From: Cercophora sp. LCS_1
Lineage: Eukaryota > Ascomycota > Sordariomycetes > Sordariales > Lasiosphaeriaceae
Length of the DNA stretch: 64,000 bases
Assembly (NCBI GenBank): GCA_036250225.1
Contig: JAPZLL010000034.1
Location: forward strand, 291,423 to 355,422
Direction: 5' to 3'
Part shown: in pieces, positions 11,959-23,392 of the stretch
Layout: each line of letters begins with the position of its first letter
Position numbering within the stretch: position 1 is the first letter of the stretch
The notes under the pieces: generated by a model
Database searches by the model: none
Seen by the model: only the letters and a program-made list of their open reading frames with translations
Told to the model about the DNA's origin: nothing
Translations under genes and position numbers: made by a program

Positions 11959-14900
11959 ATGACTTTTTGGAAACGCTTGACGACCTCAGTCTTGGTCTCG
12001 GCCCCTGTGCTGTCAACCGTTGCGCACGCCAAGACCGAGTTCACCATCGGGACGGATGCGGCCGGCGTAACACGAGCCCTTGCGCTGGACAGATTCCCGG
12101 CGTTGTACACCGGAGACTTTGGCGACTGCCTAGGAGGACAGAGTTTATTCAATATCACCAAATTCGACGCGGCGTACTACGCCGACAATCTTACAATCGC
12201 CTTTCATATTGACGGGACAACGAACATCAAAAATGAGTCTCTGATGAGTGAGATACCCCGGATCTGTAGTGCTGAGACTCAAGACTGACCAGAGCAGTGC
12301 ATATTGCTGTGGAAGCATGTAAGGATGTCTCGAGTCCACACGGGAGCGTGGAGAAACTTACAATGCCATAGACGGCCAAACAAGATACGAGATGGCGTTC
12401 GATCCCTGTTTTCTCAACCTTTACAGGTCAGAGTCTGCCCTTGAATGACTCGCATCACCAACTCACAAGCTTTCAGTCTTTGCCCTCTGAATGCCAGCGT
12501 CCCAATCACAGCATGGGCCAAAATCCCCGTAGGTCCAGCTCAGATTGGAGGGATTCCACCTATAGCTTTCTCCATACCTGATTTTGAGGGTATAGCGAGA
12601 GTGAGGATATTTGCAAATTCAACAGAGAGCGAGATCGGTTGCTTCCAGGCGTCAATGAGGAACGGCAACACCCTGGGTCACCCTAAAGCGGTGGCTCCTG
12701 TGTTGGGAATCTTCGCCTTGGTGGCCATCTTCGCCTCATTCGCAACCGCCATTTACGGGGTGTCCGTCGTTCACATGCGGATGCACTACGCGCATTCCCT
12801 GTCAGCATTTGTGGTGTTTGAGACGTTCCAGTCAATCTTTTTTACTGGGGCGCTCTCGGTCAATTGGTATGTGCAAGGTTGCCCCTTCTGCTTTTACAGA
12901 TGCTCTGCTTGCGCTACCGACCAGGCGGGCATATCCAGCTTGCAAACCTCTGTTCAGACCGGATGCTAATAATCTCAGGCCATCCGTATGTGTTGCCTGG
13001 TGGAGCAACTTTGCTTGGTCTGCTGGAATGATACACACCGCGTCTCTGGTTCGGTCGGTCAACTCGTTCGCCGGTGTCAGGGGAAACGCGAGCCAGGTCG
13101 GCGGCGCTGGCTCCGTGGTTTTAAACACCGGAGGCGGCGGCCTATTCAAGGAAATCTACGGACGGTCACCCCTTGCACAATATCCGAATCTTGTTGAGCG
13201 CTCCGAAAGCATCGCAAAACGGGCGCCATACAACGCCAGCAACCCGTCAGATTATACCTGGGCTGGCCATCCTGTCAGCCCTGGCATGCCTCTACCAGGG
13301 ACCTCTTTTGGATTCGGTGGAACACTGGCAGGCGTTGGAATCCCCACTAGCGATGCCTTTCTGGTCGGCCTTGTTTGGATTTCGGTCGGCTTTGGCTTAG
13401 TGGTTCTCTTCGTTGCCGGGCTCAAAGCGTCACTCGAAGGGCTTGCCCGGATGAAGAAGATCAAGGAAGACCGACTGGCTTACTTCAGGGAAAACTGGGC
13501 CGGCTATCTAGGCCATGCCGCTCTGAGGGCCTTCTTCGTGGCTTTCATTGCCGTGATGACTCTCGCCATGCTCCAGTTCACCATCCGAGCGTCAACAGGC
13601 GTGCTTGCTATTACTGGCATCATCTTCACCTTATTCCTGGTCGGGGGCGTCTCGTTCGTTGCCATGGCTTGCATTGCGCGCACACGGCACGGACGGCTCG
13701 AAATCAGTCCGGACAAGGTGGTCGTTCACCGCTCGAGGCACGGCATTCTCATCCCGATATGGGCCACCACTGTAGAAGAACACAAACTCAACGTCCGCAC
13801 AGCCTTTACGGTTTCAGTATTGAGAATACGGCACATTGACGACAACCCAAAACGCGAGAGCGTCCACGAGGACAAGGATTATGTGAAGAAGTTTGCCTGG
13901 TTTTCTGCAAGGTATCGCCGGTCCAAATGGTGGTTTCTTGCGTACTACATTGTCTACCTTGTTGGACGAGCAGGTTTCCTTGGGGCCGGCGTTGTGAGCC
14001 CTCTGGTGCAAGTTTATGGGCTTTTGATCTTTGAGATTCTAGCCTTTGCTCTCATCATCATACTCAGCCCGTTCGAAGGCGCACGGAACACGTCTCTGGC
14101 AGTCTGGATGCTCAGCATCAGCAAGATTGCATCGACCGGGCTCTCTATCGCATTTCTTCCGGAGTTCAAACTGGATCGCATCGTCGCAACCGTCATCGGC
14201 GTTATCATTATCGTCATCCAGGGACTGGTGATCATTGCGCTCATGATCCTGGTGGTGCTCAGCGCCATCACATCATGGATGTCGCTCACCCGGAACCGCG
14301 AAGAGCTTGGCGCTAAGAGTCTCGAAGGTATTCGGGTGAAATACTTTGAAAACATGGAGGCAAAGGCCTCGGACACCTTTATTGAGCCCAAGCCGAAGCC
14401 GGATCAGAAGGGCAAGGGCAAGGGGAAAGAGAAGGAGGGGACGACAGCGTCACCACCAAGGTCTGGTTTCTCCGTCATGTCGGTGCGGCGGGAGCCGAAA
14501 ATCGAGGATGAGCACAGCGATAACGACGTTCTTTACGATCTGGAGTCCGCCCGGAACGGCATGACGGGCTGGGAGTCGTCAACTCTTCGTGGAGGGCATC
14601 GCATCAGTAGGAGTAATAGCGCCAGCTCATACCGCAGCGTGCACAGCCTTCCACGTGGGATTAGATCTCACCACTCGTCCTGGTCTCGGTCGTCGAGGGA
14701 GTCCACACAGCTCAGTGGGATCTTTGACAAGCCCGACGATGCGCTGGCGCAGCGCCTTAGTGAGATCGATGCTGCTCTCCAGCAAGGGGCGAATCGAAAC
14801 GCGTCCGACTCACCGCCGCCGGAGATTCCACAACGGAATAGCAGTCGACTGAGTGTGAGACCGAACTCTGGAAGAAACACACCCAGTCGAGAAACATTGG

Positions 14901-14965
14901 CAAAACACGCAGAGGAGAGGCAGTACGCTACGCCTCCACCAACGACGATACCAGACATCAAATGA
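11959..14965 (+). CDS. TRP-like ion channel / flavin-carrier family membrane protein with ML-like domain
   Basis: Exons inferred at 11959-12247, 12298-12318, 12372-12426, 12477-12866 and 12979-14965; all junctions keep frame, giving 913 residues. The tiny 21- and 55-base exons are supported by restored conserved text (FDPC, SLCPLNASVPI, NWPSVCVAWWSNFAW). A signal peptide (MTFWKRLTTSVLV...AHA) leads into a luminal ML-like domain. Several transmembrane segments follow: one before HMRMHYAHS, one at FGLVVLFVAGL, and a cluster at residues about 420-680. The C-terminal tail of roughly 200 residues is cytosolic-type, Ser/Arg-rich and charged. This is the fungal TRP/FLC (Pkd2-like) family, linked to calcium handling, flavin transport and cell-wall integrity at membranes. 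The exact function of this paralogue is unknown. Confidence 0.9.
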
Positions 14966-15940
14966 TGAACGATGAGGGAACAAATCATGGATATGATACC
15001 ACGGGAATACCACGGGACAGGGATTGGTCACTTTCTTGTCTTCTAGGCTTTGGGGTTTTCACTGGCACGGCGCAGGTGTTTATGACGGTGGCGTTGACCG
15101 GAGCTGGAATAGAGTCTTGCATGGATGGGTATGTGTGGCGTTGGCGGTTGGAGGGTTTTCTTGTGGCTGGTTTACAGCTATTGCAGAACATTAGCCCATC
15201 CCGATAGGCCTTGACGCAAGAGGTTGGGGGCGTCCCGCATGCGACGCGGCAGTGGGTGGGTTGGGTGGATGGTGCATGTTTCCCGCTGTTGATCCCGTCT
15301 GTCTCTGGGAGGCGGGGGAAAATCATCTTGTCATCACTTCCTCTGTCCCGTTTGACGCTCTCGTGAAAATGAATAATGTCCATCGCGTTATTGGCAACAC
15401 ACAGCGAGTGTTCCTTATCGCCGACGGGGACATGGATGACTCCCTGGGGCCGGGAGCCACTTTCTTCCAGACTTCGGGGATATACCAGCCGGGTGTATTT
15501 ACCAACTCCCGAGATCTCCCCAGCTGGCCCCCCCCTGTCCTCTCTGTATACCCAGTCGGTACCCAGCCGGAGGGGCAGCTGGTACCCCATGACCCCACAT
15601 CGGCTGTAAGTGGACTGAGGGGCAACGACGTGTAAGCTCCATGTCATCAACGCGAAGCGATCCAGCAGGCAGGCAGGCCGAGAAAAAAAATCCCCGACCT
15701 TCGTTCCATCGTCTTGGTTAAAACGGGTTGTGGATTTCGCGAATTGAAGGCGAGAAAGCGGGTTTGGTGATCCGACGCTCGGCGTCTTCGCTCGGGTTTT
15801 GTTTTTCTGTGTGAATAAAACCGCCCGTCTCTCCCGTTGCTTTTGCTTTGCTTTCCTCTTTGCAAGGTCAATCGACGTTTTCAAAGCTCGCAGCGTTTGT
15901 TTCGTTTCGGTGGAAAGCACTTTGAGAATAGCAGGACGTC
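14966..15940. other. Intergenic region between TRP-like and dioxygenase genes
   Basis: This holds the TRP-like gene's 3' flank and the dioxygenase promoter. A minus-strand frame of 311 codons spans almost all of it, but its composition is not protein-like and no domain is recognised, so I do not call a gene. Confidence 0.55.
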
Positions 15941-17075
15941 ATGGCGGACCAACAACGACCCCCGGCGACCGAGGTCAACGTGCCTCCCCTTCTCGACCTC
16001 ACGATCGACAACATCACGCCCAACACGATCCGCATCAACTCGCAGTCCCCCGATCCGCGGCTGACGTACCTCATGGCTCGCCTGGTCGCCCACCTCCACG
16101 ACTTTGCGCGCGAGACGAGGCTCAGCACGGACGAGTGGATGGCCGCCATCGCGTTTCTGATCGGGTGCGGCCAAATCTCCAATGACGTCCGCAACGTAAG
16201 GCCTCTCTCTTTCTGCCTTTGAACGAGTTCCCGGCTGATATGGTGCTGCGGCCAGGAATTCATCCTCCTCTCCGACGTCCTCGGCCTCTCCCTCCTCGTG
16301 GACAACATCAACCACCCCAAACCGCCAGCCGGCACCCAAGGTTCCGTGCTGGGCCCCTTCCACACGCACGACGCCCCCGTGCTCCCCAACGGCGCCAGCA
16401 TGACGTCCGACCCCGAGGGTGAGCCGATGCTGGCCGTCTGCACGGTCAAGGACACGCGGGGGAACCCGATCCCGGACGTCAAGATCGACATTTGGGAGAC
16501 GGACAGCTCGGGACACTACGACGTGCAGCACGCGGAGCGGGACGAGCCGAGCGAGCGGTGCGTCATGCTCAGCGATGCGGACGGTCGGTTCTGGTTCCAG
16601 GGCTTGAAGCCCGTCAGCTATCCGATTCCGCATGACGGGCCCGTGGGCAAGCTGTTGGTGATGCTCAAGCGGCATTGCTGGAGGCCGGCCCACGTGCATT
16701 TCATGTTTGGGAAGGATGGGTGGGATCGGTTGATTACGTGAGTTTCTTTCCTTCTTTCTGTCCCCGGGGCAGCGGAAAGAGGTTGCTAATGCTGTGGCCT
16801 TCAGTGCGCTCTATCTCAGAGGGGATCCCTATGAGACTTCGGATGCCGTGTTTGGCGTCAAGCAGAGCCTGATTATTGATCTTGACAGGGTGGACAAGGA
16901 GACGGCTGAGAAGTACGGCGTCAAGGAGGGCATCTGGCTGCTCCGGTACGACTTCGTGCTTACGACACAGGAGGAGACGGAGAAGTTGAGGGATCAGCTG
17001 GCCGAGGAGGCTCTGAAGAAGCTGGGTTTGAGCCTGAAGCTCGTCGACCACCTTCCTGTCCCTGACTTGGACTAG
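15941..17075 (+). CDS. Intradiol ring-cleavage dioxygenase (hydroxyquinol/catechol 1,2-dioxygenase type)
   Basis: Three exons, 15941-16195, 16256-16737 and 16805-17075, give 335 residues in frame. Enzymes of this family insert O2 between the two hydroxyls of an aromatic diol using non-haem Fe(III), feeding the 3-oxoadipate route. The N-terminal helical dimerisation domain (about residues 1-105, LTYLMARLVAHLHDF) is present. The four expected iron ligands are visible: Tyr173 in SGHYDVQ, Tyr207 in PVSYPIP, and His231 and His233 in RPAHVHF. The GSVLGPFH segment resembles hydroxyquinol dioxygenases more than catechol ones, so 1,2,4-trihydroxybenzene is the likelier substrate, but this is inference. 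No secretion signal is seen, so it is intracellular. Its stop lies five bases from the stop of the convergent TRM44 gene. Confidence 0.93.
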
Positions 17076-17080
17076 ATGGC

Positions 17081-18610
17081 TTAATGGAAATCTATTTCTG
17101 GCTCGGGCCCCGTCGAAGCTGCTGTGCGTGTTGCGAGCTTGACTACGTTTTCTAGATACCCTGCTGTTCCTCCGTACTTTTGCACGATGGCGTCGAGGTC
17201 GAAAGGCGGGGCGTTTTCTGATGACAGTCGTTTCCGGCCCACAAGTGCTGTGTTACGGGTGCTCGGTATTCTCAGCATCTCTTGCTCGACATCCCACCCG
17301 CAGTCTCTGGCGATATCGGCGGCCCATTCAACAAGAGAAGCGTAGCTAGAGCCGCCCTTGCTCTTGTCCTTGGGCGCCGGAGCACGGAACTTGCTCCCCG
17401 TCAGATCATGGCTACAGCAGGGGATCATGATGAAGGGACAATCAGAGACAGAAGCGAGGATTGGGGTCCACGGCGTCAACTCGTCCGCGTGGTTGGAAAT
17501 GATGAATGTCCCTCTGGGAAACCGCCCGTCGTGAACCAGTTCCTTGGCGAAATCCTCGCCCGCTATTTCGGGGAGCCTTTCCGTGTTGACAGGGGGTGGA
17601 AGCAGGACGAGCTGCTGCAGTGAATCAACTAGATCCGAGTTGGCGAGACACGGCTTCCTCTTGGTGCTGTACGCCGTCCAGGACTTCCGCGACCGCGCAT
17701 CGAACCCCCAGCCGTCGAAACCTTCCCGATTCAAGATGAAGACCAAGAGGCCGTTGCCGCACCCAATGTCAACAAACCCTGGGAACGGAACCCCCTGATA
17801 CATGTCCGCCCAGAGCTCAATCAGGAAAGCGGCAATGCACAAGTCCTCGAAAACATGCTTCACGGGATCGGTAGACTCGGCCCACTCCTTGATGAGGTCC
17901 CTGGCATACTTTTGCTTGAGAACCGTATATGTGTTTTGGAGACGTGTTTGGGGGACAAGGACATCATGGTGCACTCGCTTTTGGTAGCCGGCAACCCGCC
18001 CCTGGCCGTGCTTGTAGATGACCTTGAGCAACTGCAAGGCGGTTCTGGCCAGCTTGACGACAGAGCGGTCGCTCTCTTCAAAGAACTGGTAGGAGATGGA
18101 GATGGAGCCGCGCTCCTCAGCCGCGGTCCACTCGTGGAGAAAGGCTATGCCCCGGACTTTCGGGTGATAGAACGGCATCTCCGCATCCGGGGCGTGCGGG
18201 ATGTAGACGACGAGGGTCTTTTCAGCCCTGTCGCTTCCCTCATAAATCAGACACGTCTGGTCCATTGGCTTGTCTCTTTGAGTGCTCCTGGGGATGAGCC
18301 TGCGGACGATGTGGCGTCGCAGTTTGAAGCCATCAAATGAAGGGAGGTAAGGGATGTGCTCGGGCAACTCGGGCGCCACCGCGTCCAGCTGGTTGCCCTC
18401 GACGTCATGAAGAATATCAGCGCGGAAGAGCCAAGATGAGTTGATATTGGGGTTCCTTATCAGATTAAGCAAGACGCCGTCGAAAACGGCGGGCGGAAAA
18501 GTGCATCCGTGGCGAAAGAGCGGGCACCAGGAGGTCGAACCGTCGGCCTCGCCCTGCTGTGTGACGACAACGGCGGCGCTCCCGGCCAGTTCATCGGGTT
18601 CGAAGCCCAT
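17081..18610 (-). CDS. TRM44: tRNA(Ser) uridine-44 2'-O-methyltransferase
   Basis: One intronless frame of 509 residues. TRM44 methylates the 2'-hydroxyl of uridine 44 in tRNA-Ser in the cytoplasm using S-adenosylmethionine. The SAM-binding motif FVDIGCGNGLLV is near residues 275-290, followed by GFDARSRKSW. The downstream block with SNHADELTPWTPILA and PCCSHDLTG is typical of the family's catalytic half. The N-terminal half (PLFRHGCTFPPAVFDGVLLNLI) matches the usual fungal length. The gene converges on the dioxygenase with almost no spacer, so the two 3' ends must overlap in transcripts. The start at 18610 (MGFEPDELAG) is the first Met of the open frame. Confidence 0.93.
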   Translation of the reverse strand: MGFEPDELAGSAAVVVTQQGEADGSTSWCPLFRHGCTFPPAVFDGVLLNLIRNPNINSSWLFRADILHDVEGNQLDAVAPELPEHIPYLPSFDGFKLRRHIVRRLIPRSTQRDKPMDQTCLIYEGSDRAEKTLVVYIPHAPDAEMPFYHPKVRGIAFLHEWTAAEERGSISISYQFFEESDRSVVKLARTALQLLKVIYKHGQGRVAGYQKRVHHDVLVPQTRLQNTYTVLKQKYARDLIKEWAESTDPVKHVFEDLCIAAFLIELWADMYQGVPFPGFVDIGCGNGLLVFILNREGFDGWGFDARSRKSWTAYSTKRKPCLANSDLVDSLQQLVLLPPPVNTERLPEIAGEDFAKELVHDGRFPRGTFIISNHADELTPWTPILASVSDCPFIMIPCCSHDLTGSKFRAPAPKDKSKGGSSYASLVEWAADIARDCGWDVEQEMLRIPSTRNTALVGRKRLSSENAPPFDLDAIVQKYGGTAGYLENVVKLATRTAASTGPEPEIDFH

Positions 18611-19513
18611 GCTGCACCACGCCGGCGCGTAACCCGAAACCGTCGCTCCTCAAGTTGGTGACTCGGAGAGTTTGCGGGAGGAGGGAGGCGGTGGTTCGGA
18701 TGACTGGCCAAGTGGGTGCAGGCGAGATCGGAATGGCCAGAGGCGAACTCGTGGCCAGCTCGGCCTGTGGGCGGGCCCGTGTCGATCTGGGGCCTCGAAC
18801 CGCTGTTTTCCGTCGGTCGATCCGAGTTGACTTCCTGACTCCTGGGGTCAGCGACGGGATCCCGGTCGAGCTGTCAGATTTACTGACGGCGCCGCAGTAG
18901 AGTAAAAAGTTGACTTGGTACGAGCCTCACGCACTGCGTGAGCCGCGGCAACGGTGTCTCGGCTGGAAACTGCGGCGGATGTGAGAGTTTGGAGGGGCAG
19001 CAGGGGTGTTGTTTGTGACGCAAGCAGTTGGCTGGTGAGATGTCGCCGCCAAGTACACCGGAGGCATCCCACTGCATCTCGAAGCGGCGGAGGGGTTGCC
19101 AAGTGACCAGCCGGTACAAAGCGCCGATTTGCCTCTAAACGCTCGTGACTGGTCTAAAACCCAATTCGCCGCGTTCGAGTTGGTGCCTTGTGGCCTGATG
19201 GCGAAAAGCGGACCCATTCAACCCCCAACGCCCCACTAAAGCATTTGGCTATCTCCCCCCCTCACCTCTTCCCTTCCCACTTCCACTCTTCATCAGTCAA
19301 CACAGCCATCATCCTCGTGCGCATCAGTTTCCGCTCTCGCAGAGCTTATAAAGACAGCCAGCCACCTCACACCCTTTTCTTGAGACCAGTTTCTCTACCA
19401 CCCACCACCACCTTACCCCAACCTAGCTCAGCGAGACGCAAACCGTCGGTCGCTGCCCTCCCTTCCCATCACACAAAACCATCTCCCAAGGACACCCCGA
19501 GAAGTCCGAGTTT
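18611..19513. promoter_or_regulatory. Divergent promoter region between TRM44 and eIF1
   Basis: About 900 bases separate the two divergent start codons. TTATAAAG at 19346-19353, 160 bases before the eIF1 ATG, is a plausible TATA box in a pyrimidine-rich leader (CT-rich tracts at about 19250-19440), as is usual in highly expressed fungal translation genes. No gene is supported inside. Confidence 0.5.
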
Positions 19514-20241
19514 ATGTCAATCGAAAATCTCAAGTCCTACGGTTAGTGTCATCATTTCTGTCGTCATTTATTCCGTTTGGCAAGAGTGCAATGGTTTCGC
19601 ACGCCGATTGCACTCTAGCAGCCACGGAACTGGGTGGAGCGGCCCCCAACCCGGCTCCTGTTCCGCCCCGAGCGTGAGACTGACCACCACTTGCATTGTA
19701 GACCCCTTCGCCGAAGCCGACGACGACTCCGGACAGACCAAACAGACCCAGGAGTATATCCATATACGCATCCAACGTATGTTGTACCCCCGCACTGCCC
19801 ACGATCACGTGTTGGCTTAGCCCGAAGCGCCACCGAGCCCCTCGTTTGCTATACCACGACCGTTGATGATGACTGACTGGCCGTGCAGAGCGTAATGGAC
19901 GCAAGACCTTGACCACGGTCCAGGGTATCCCCTCCAAGTTTGACCACAAGAAGATCCTCAAGGTTGTCAAGAAGGATTTCGGTATGTTGCCGCCGCCACG
20001 ATGAGCCATTCCCCAGCAGCTAACCTTGGCAGCTTGCAATGGCACGATCATTAGCGACACCGAGTCCAAGGGTATGGGCGAGGTGATCCAGCTCCAGGGT
20101 GACCAGCGCCTCAAGATCAAGGAATTCCTCACCAGCAAGGACGAGGGTCTTGGCCTCGATGAGAAGACCATCAAGGTTCGTAGATGCTCCGGCACGTTAT
20201 CCATTCACCGTACTAACAGTCAACAGGTCCACGGCTTCTAA
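19514..20241 (+). CDS. SUI1: Translation initiation factor eIF1 (SUI1)
   Basis: eIF1 binds the 40S subunit near the P site, promotes scanning and enforces AUG choice. Five exons are inferred: 19514-19541, 19702-19776, 19889-19981, 20033-20175 and 20227-20241, giving 117 residues. Landmarks are MSIENLKSYDPFAEADD at the start, the SUI1 core with RNGRKTLTTVQGI and FDHKKILK, then ACNGTI, EVIQLQGDQR, and the C-terminal KVHGF followed by a stop. The last exon codes only VHGF. All internal junctions use GT..AG. The 160-base first intron lies right after nine codons, which is common in this gene. No defect seen. Confidence 0.96.
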
Positions 20242-20671
20242 GCCCGGCATGCGCCATGTGCCGCCACGTCGCTAGGTAGAACGAAGCGATGAGGGTCCAC
20301 GATGGACTCGCCGCGTCGGCACAGCGACATGATACCCAGGGCGGAAGAGACCCCCCAGAGTCTATGTGACGGGGCGAAAGATGATTATTTTTTTTCGCGA
20401 TCGGACCGTTCGCTAGGGATGACTCTGTGGCCCGCACGTCTCTCATTATCAGGGTTCTGCAGAGTTGCAAGTCTGAGCAATGGAAACATTTCGTGCAAAT
20501 ACTGTCTGATAAACCTGGTGACTCCGTAACTATACAATCTTGACTGCAAGATTGAGTGACCTCCCCGCCCCCGAACTCCAGCGCTGCTACCACCCCTTTT
20601 CCCAATCTGGGGGTATCGTAGGACATTAGTGGTCTAGGCGCTCTATAATGAAAAAGGAAACAAGAAACCGG
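20242..20671. other. Convergent 3' flanks of eIF1 and EOS1
   Basis: About 430 bases between the eIF1 stop and the minus-strand EOS1 stop. No gene is supported. The interval holds both 3' untranslated regions. Confidence 0.6.
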
Positions 20672-21794
20672 CTACAGAATGTCGTGGGCATTCCCATTCT
20701 GCATGATGGTAAAGGCAACCCTGAGCGCCTCTTGCCAAGCCTGTCTGGCAGCTGCCACCAACGGGATGTCCTGGTAGTCAGAACGGTTCGAGTGAAGTTG
20801 GGCCAGCAACGCCGCCATACTGATGAAGCTGGCAAGCGAAAAGACGCTGATGGACATGCGTGTCTCCTTGCGAATGCTGACCTTGCTTTGCGTGACGTGA
20901 TACATCAACGTCAAAGCCTGACGTACATCAGCCACGAAGCACGGAGTGGGGGCACACACGACGGAGCACGAGACCAAGACTCGAGAGGACGGGACTCACA
21001 CTTGCAATGCCAATCCACGCTGGGAGCAACAGGCGCGGGTCGGCGGAACCGCCCGTCACCCAGAGGGCACACGAGGTCAGGTAGGCATTGGTGGCTGATA
21101 TGGCGAGCAGTCGGACGAGGGTGGCCTGCGGGGTGTAGTTGAGCAGCCTACGCTGTTAGTGGGACGTTAGGCGTTGGGGTGGCTCGACGTACCACCGTGA
21201 CATGAGGCAGTCGGTGAAGAAGAAGGAGAGGTATCCCGAGGCGCCGCACTAGCGGGTGTGGTGGTTAGTGTGAAAAAGCAAAGTCATCCATGGGGATGGC
21301 GGGCATACCCAGATGGTTGCGAGGACGGTCTCGAGAAGGCGAAGTCGGGCCTCGAACGACATGTCCAGGGTGCCCGCCACACTAAAGGTGGACGGCTCTG
21401 GCGTATTGTTGTTGCTCCTCGTGCTCTTGAAGCCGTCTCGGTCGGTGAAGAGCAGGTGTAGCATGGCCAGCAGGCGCAGGCAGCACGGGAGACCCCACCA
21501 TACCGCCGGCACGATGGAGAGCAGGCGGCACACAAAGAGCAGCGGGTGCCATGTCTTGGGCAGGCCGAGCAACACGGCCACGCGGGGTTGCAAGAGAGAC
21601 GAGTGCGCAGTCACGGCGCACAGGTCCTCGCCATCGATGACGAACGACGGGTGGTGGGCGCCGGCCGAGACGTCGTCGCCGTGCGAGCTGTGATGGTGCC
21701 TCGGCCTGCGGGGGGTGCTGTTGCCGTTGGCGAGCCCGTTGAGGCCGCCATCCGCCGTCCGCCGCTGCGCGGGTGTCCTCGCTCGGTTGAACAT
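20672..21794 (-). CDS. EOS1: N-glycosylation protein EOS1
   Basis: An ER multi-pass membrane protein; in yeast EOS1 affects N-glycosylation and oxidative-stress tolerance by an unclear mechanism. Minus-strand exons are inferred at 21794-21309, 21248-21193, 21147-21000 and 20917-20672, all in frame, giving 311 residues. A Ser/His/Arg-rich N-terminus is followed by the family block RVAVLLGLPKTWHPLLFVCR, then LLSIVPAVWWGLPC. CGASGYLSFFFTDCLMSRW, restored across an intron, precedes NYTPQATLVRLLAI. Further hydrophobic helices include the last exon's SISVFSLASFISMAALLA. About four membrane segments are visible. All introns have GT..AG borders. I am confident of the family from the recognisable blocks, not from a search. 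Confidence 0.88.
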
Positions 21795-22401
21795 CTAGGC
21801 GTCCGATCATGCCCATGGACGATCCATGGGTGTGCGGGAGAGGATTGCCGTGGGGGAATTGGGGAGGTGGGTGATTGTGTGTGCGCCTTTTTCCCCTTTG
21901 GCTTTTTACTGCCCTCGGCCCCTGCGGTTATTGCTGGCTCTCGTAGAACTTTGAAATCCGGAATGGCTTGGGGTGGGATGGGTTTCCCGCGGCCCTTGGT
22001 GTCCCGGATGGGTGTGACGAGCTGTGGGAGGCTTGGGTGGCCTCAAGGGCGTCATGTCGCAGCGCCGGACACCTGTGCCTGGGGGGACACCCTGGTGAAA
22101 ACGTGCGGATTGCCGCCTGCAATTGGCTGTAGCGTAGGTGGGGGGAGGTGCTGCCAGCCGTGGTCCCTGTCGAGTCGATGGGTTTTTCCGTCTTTGACCC
22201 AGTTTTTTTTTTTACATCGCTCCGAGAGTTGAAGTCCGGGTTGCTGGAAATTTTGCGGTTCGAGGTCGCAAACCACACCAATCCGACCCGTGACCACACG
22301 CCATGGTAGGGGATTCCGGTCGCGGCAAGCCTCCCAGATCCGATTAACGACCACGACACATCTCGGGTACATCCCACCGACCGAAGCGACGAGGAGCTGC
22401 C
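21795..22401. promoter_or_regulatory. Divergent promoter region between EOS1 and mL45
   Basis: About 600 bases between two divergent start codons, with a T-rich tract near 22203-22213. No gene is supported. Open frames crossing it lack protein-like composition. Confidence 0.5.
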
Positions 22402-23392
22402 ATGGCGTCCTCCCGACTAGGCCTCCGCGGCGGCTGCGAGCTTCTGTCCGCGACAAGGACAGCAGCACCCTCGATATCGATGAGGAGGAGCGCACCATTC
22501 CCCTTGCCCGACAGGTTACGAGCCGTTCCGTTGGGGCTTTCACAACGAAGATTCGCTTCGGAACAAAGGATGCCCTCACCGAGGGTGCAGCAGGCCGTGG
22601 CGCAGAGACGGGGAATATCTGTTGCAGACATTCAGGTTATTATTCCAGGTCGGTCTTGACTCGGCCCACGATGGTGGTGCCTCGTCTGATGCTGGGGGGC
22701 TAACATCCGACTCCGCAGGGACGATGATTGCCCCTCCGCTCTCCCAATACCCAAAATCCTGGCGCGAGTTCCTCAAGTTTGCGTACGAAGTTGTCACAAC
22801 GGTTGGCCGCGGGAAGCTCTCGGCGTTTGCCATATCCTTTTCGTCGAAACCGTCGTTTTTCAAGCCGGCGCGTTTCAAGCTCAACAACGCCAACGTAGCC
22901 CTCACGGCCAAGGCGTTCCACCGTGATCTTGCCCAGGCACTGGCCGAGGGCAACAAGAACGCCGTAAACAACATGTGCGTCAAGGCCATGTCCATCCCAC
23001 TGCTCGCCGCCATTACCGCCCGACCCAAGGACCGGCGCTTTTCGTGGGAGCTCGTCAAGTACAACAAGAGCCCTAAACTCAAGTCGCATGTCATGGCCCC
23101 AGTATCGAAGGACAAGGGCGCCCCGTTTATTCGGCAGGTTGTGGTGTCTATCTCGAGTAAGCAGAAGAAGACTGAGTATAGGCGATCGGCGAACGGGAAA
23201 TGGGCTCAACACGGGGTGAAGGAGGTCGATGTCGATGAGAATGTCTGCATGGTGGCGCTGGTCAACCCTGTGACGTGGACACAGGGCGAGTGGCGACTGA
23301 TTGGATATCCCAAGAACAGCACACCCGAGGAATGGGAGCTGGAGAAGAAGGATATGGAGAAGATGCAGGAGTTGGAGATGATGAGCAAATGA
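22402..23392 (+). CDS. Mitochondrial large-subunit ribosomal protein mL45 (Mba1-like)
   Basis: Two exons, 22402-22648 and 22719-23392, give 306 residues. The N-terminal 55 residues are rich in Arg, Ser and Ala with almost no acids and end near SQRRFASEQ, a good mitochondrial presequence. After the intron the conserved start GTMIAPPLSQYPKSWREFLK appears, then KAFHRDLAQALAEGN, RRFSWELVKYNKSPKLKSH, and a C-terminal beta-rich part (VVVSISSKQKKTEY, QGEWRLIGYPKNSTPEEWE). This is the Tim44-like fold of Mba1/mL45, which docks mitochondrial ribosomes at the inner membrane for co-translational insertion. The upstream ATG is chosen because it supplies the presequence; joining the exons restores P-G-T without a frame change. 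Confidence 0.87.

Noticed and set aside
14985..15920. A 311-codon minus-strand frame between the TRP-like and dioxygenase genes
   Set aside because: It covers a promoter/3' flank. The translation has no domain, no hydrophobic core pattern and erratic composition. Long open frames by chance are common in GC-rich DNA.
21546..22232. A 228-codon plus-strand frame over the EOS1 5' part and the divergent promoter
   Set aside because: It is antisense to EOS1 exon 1 and then runs into noncoding DNA, with no recognisable product.
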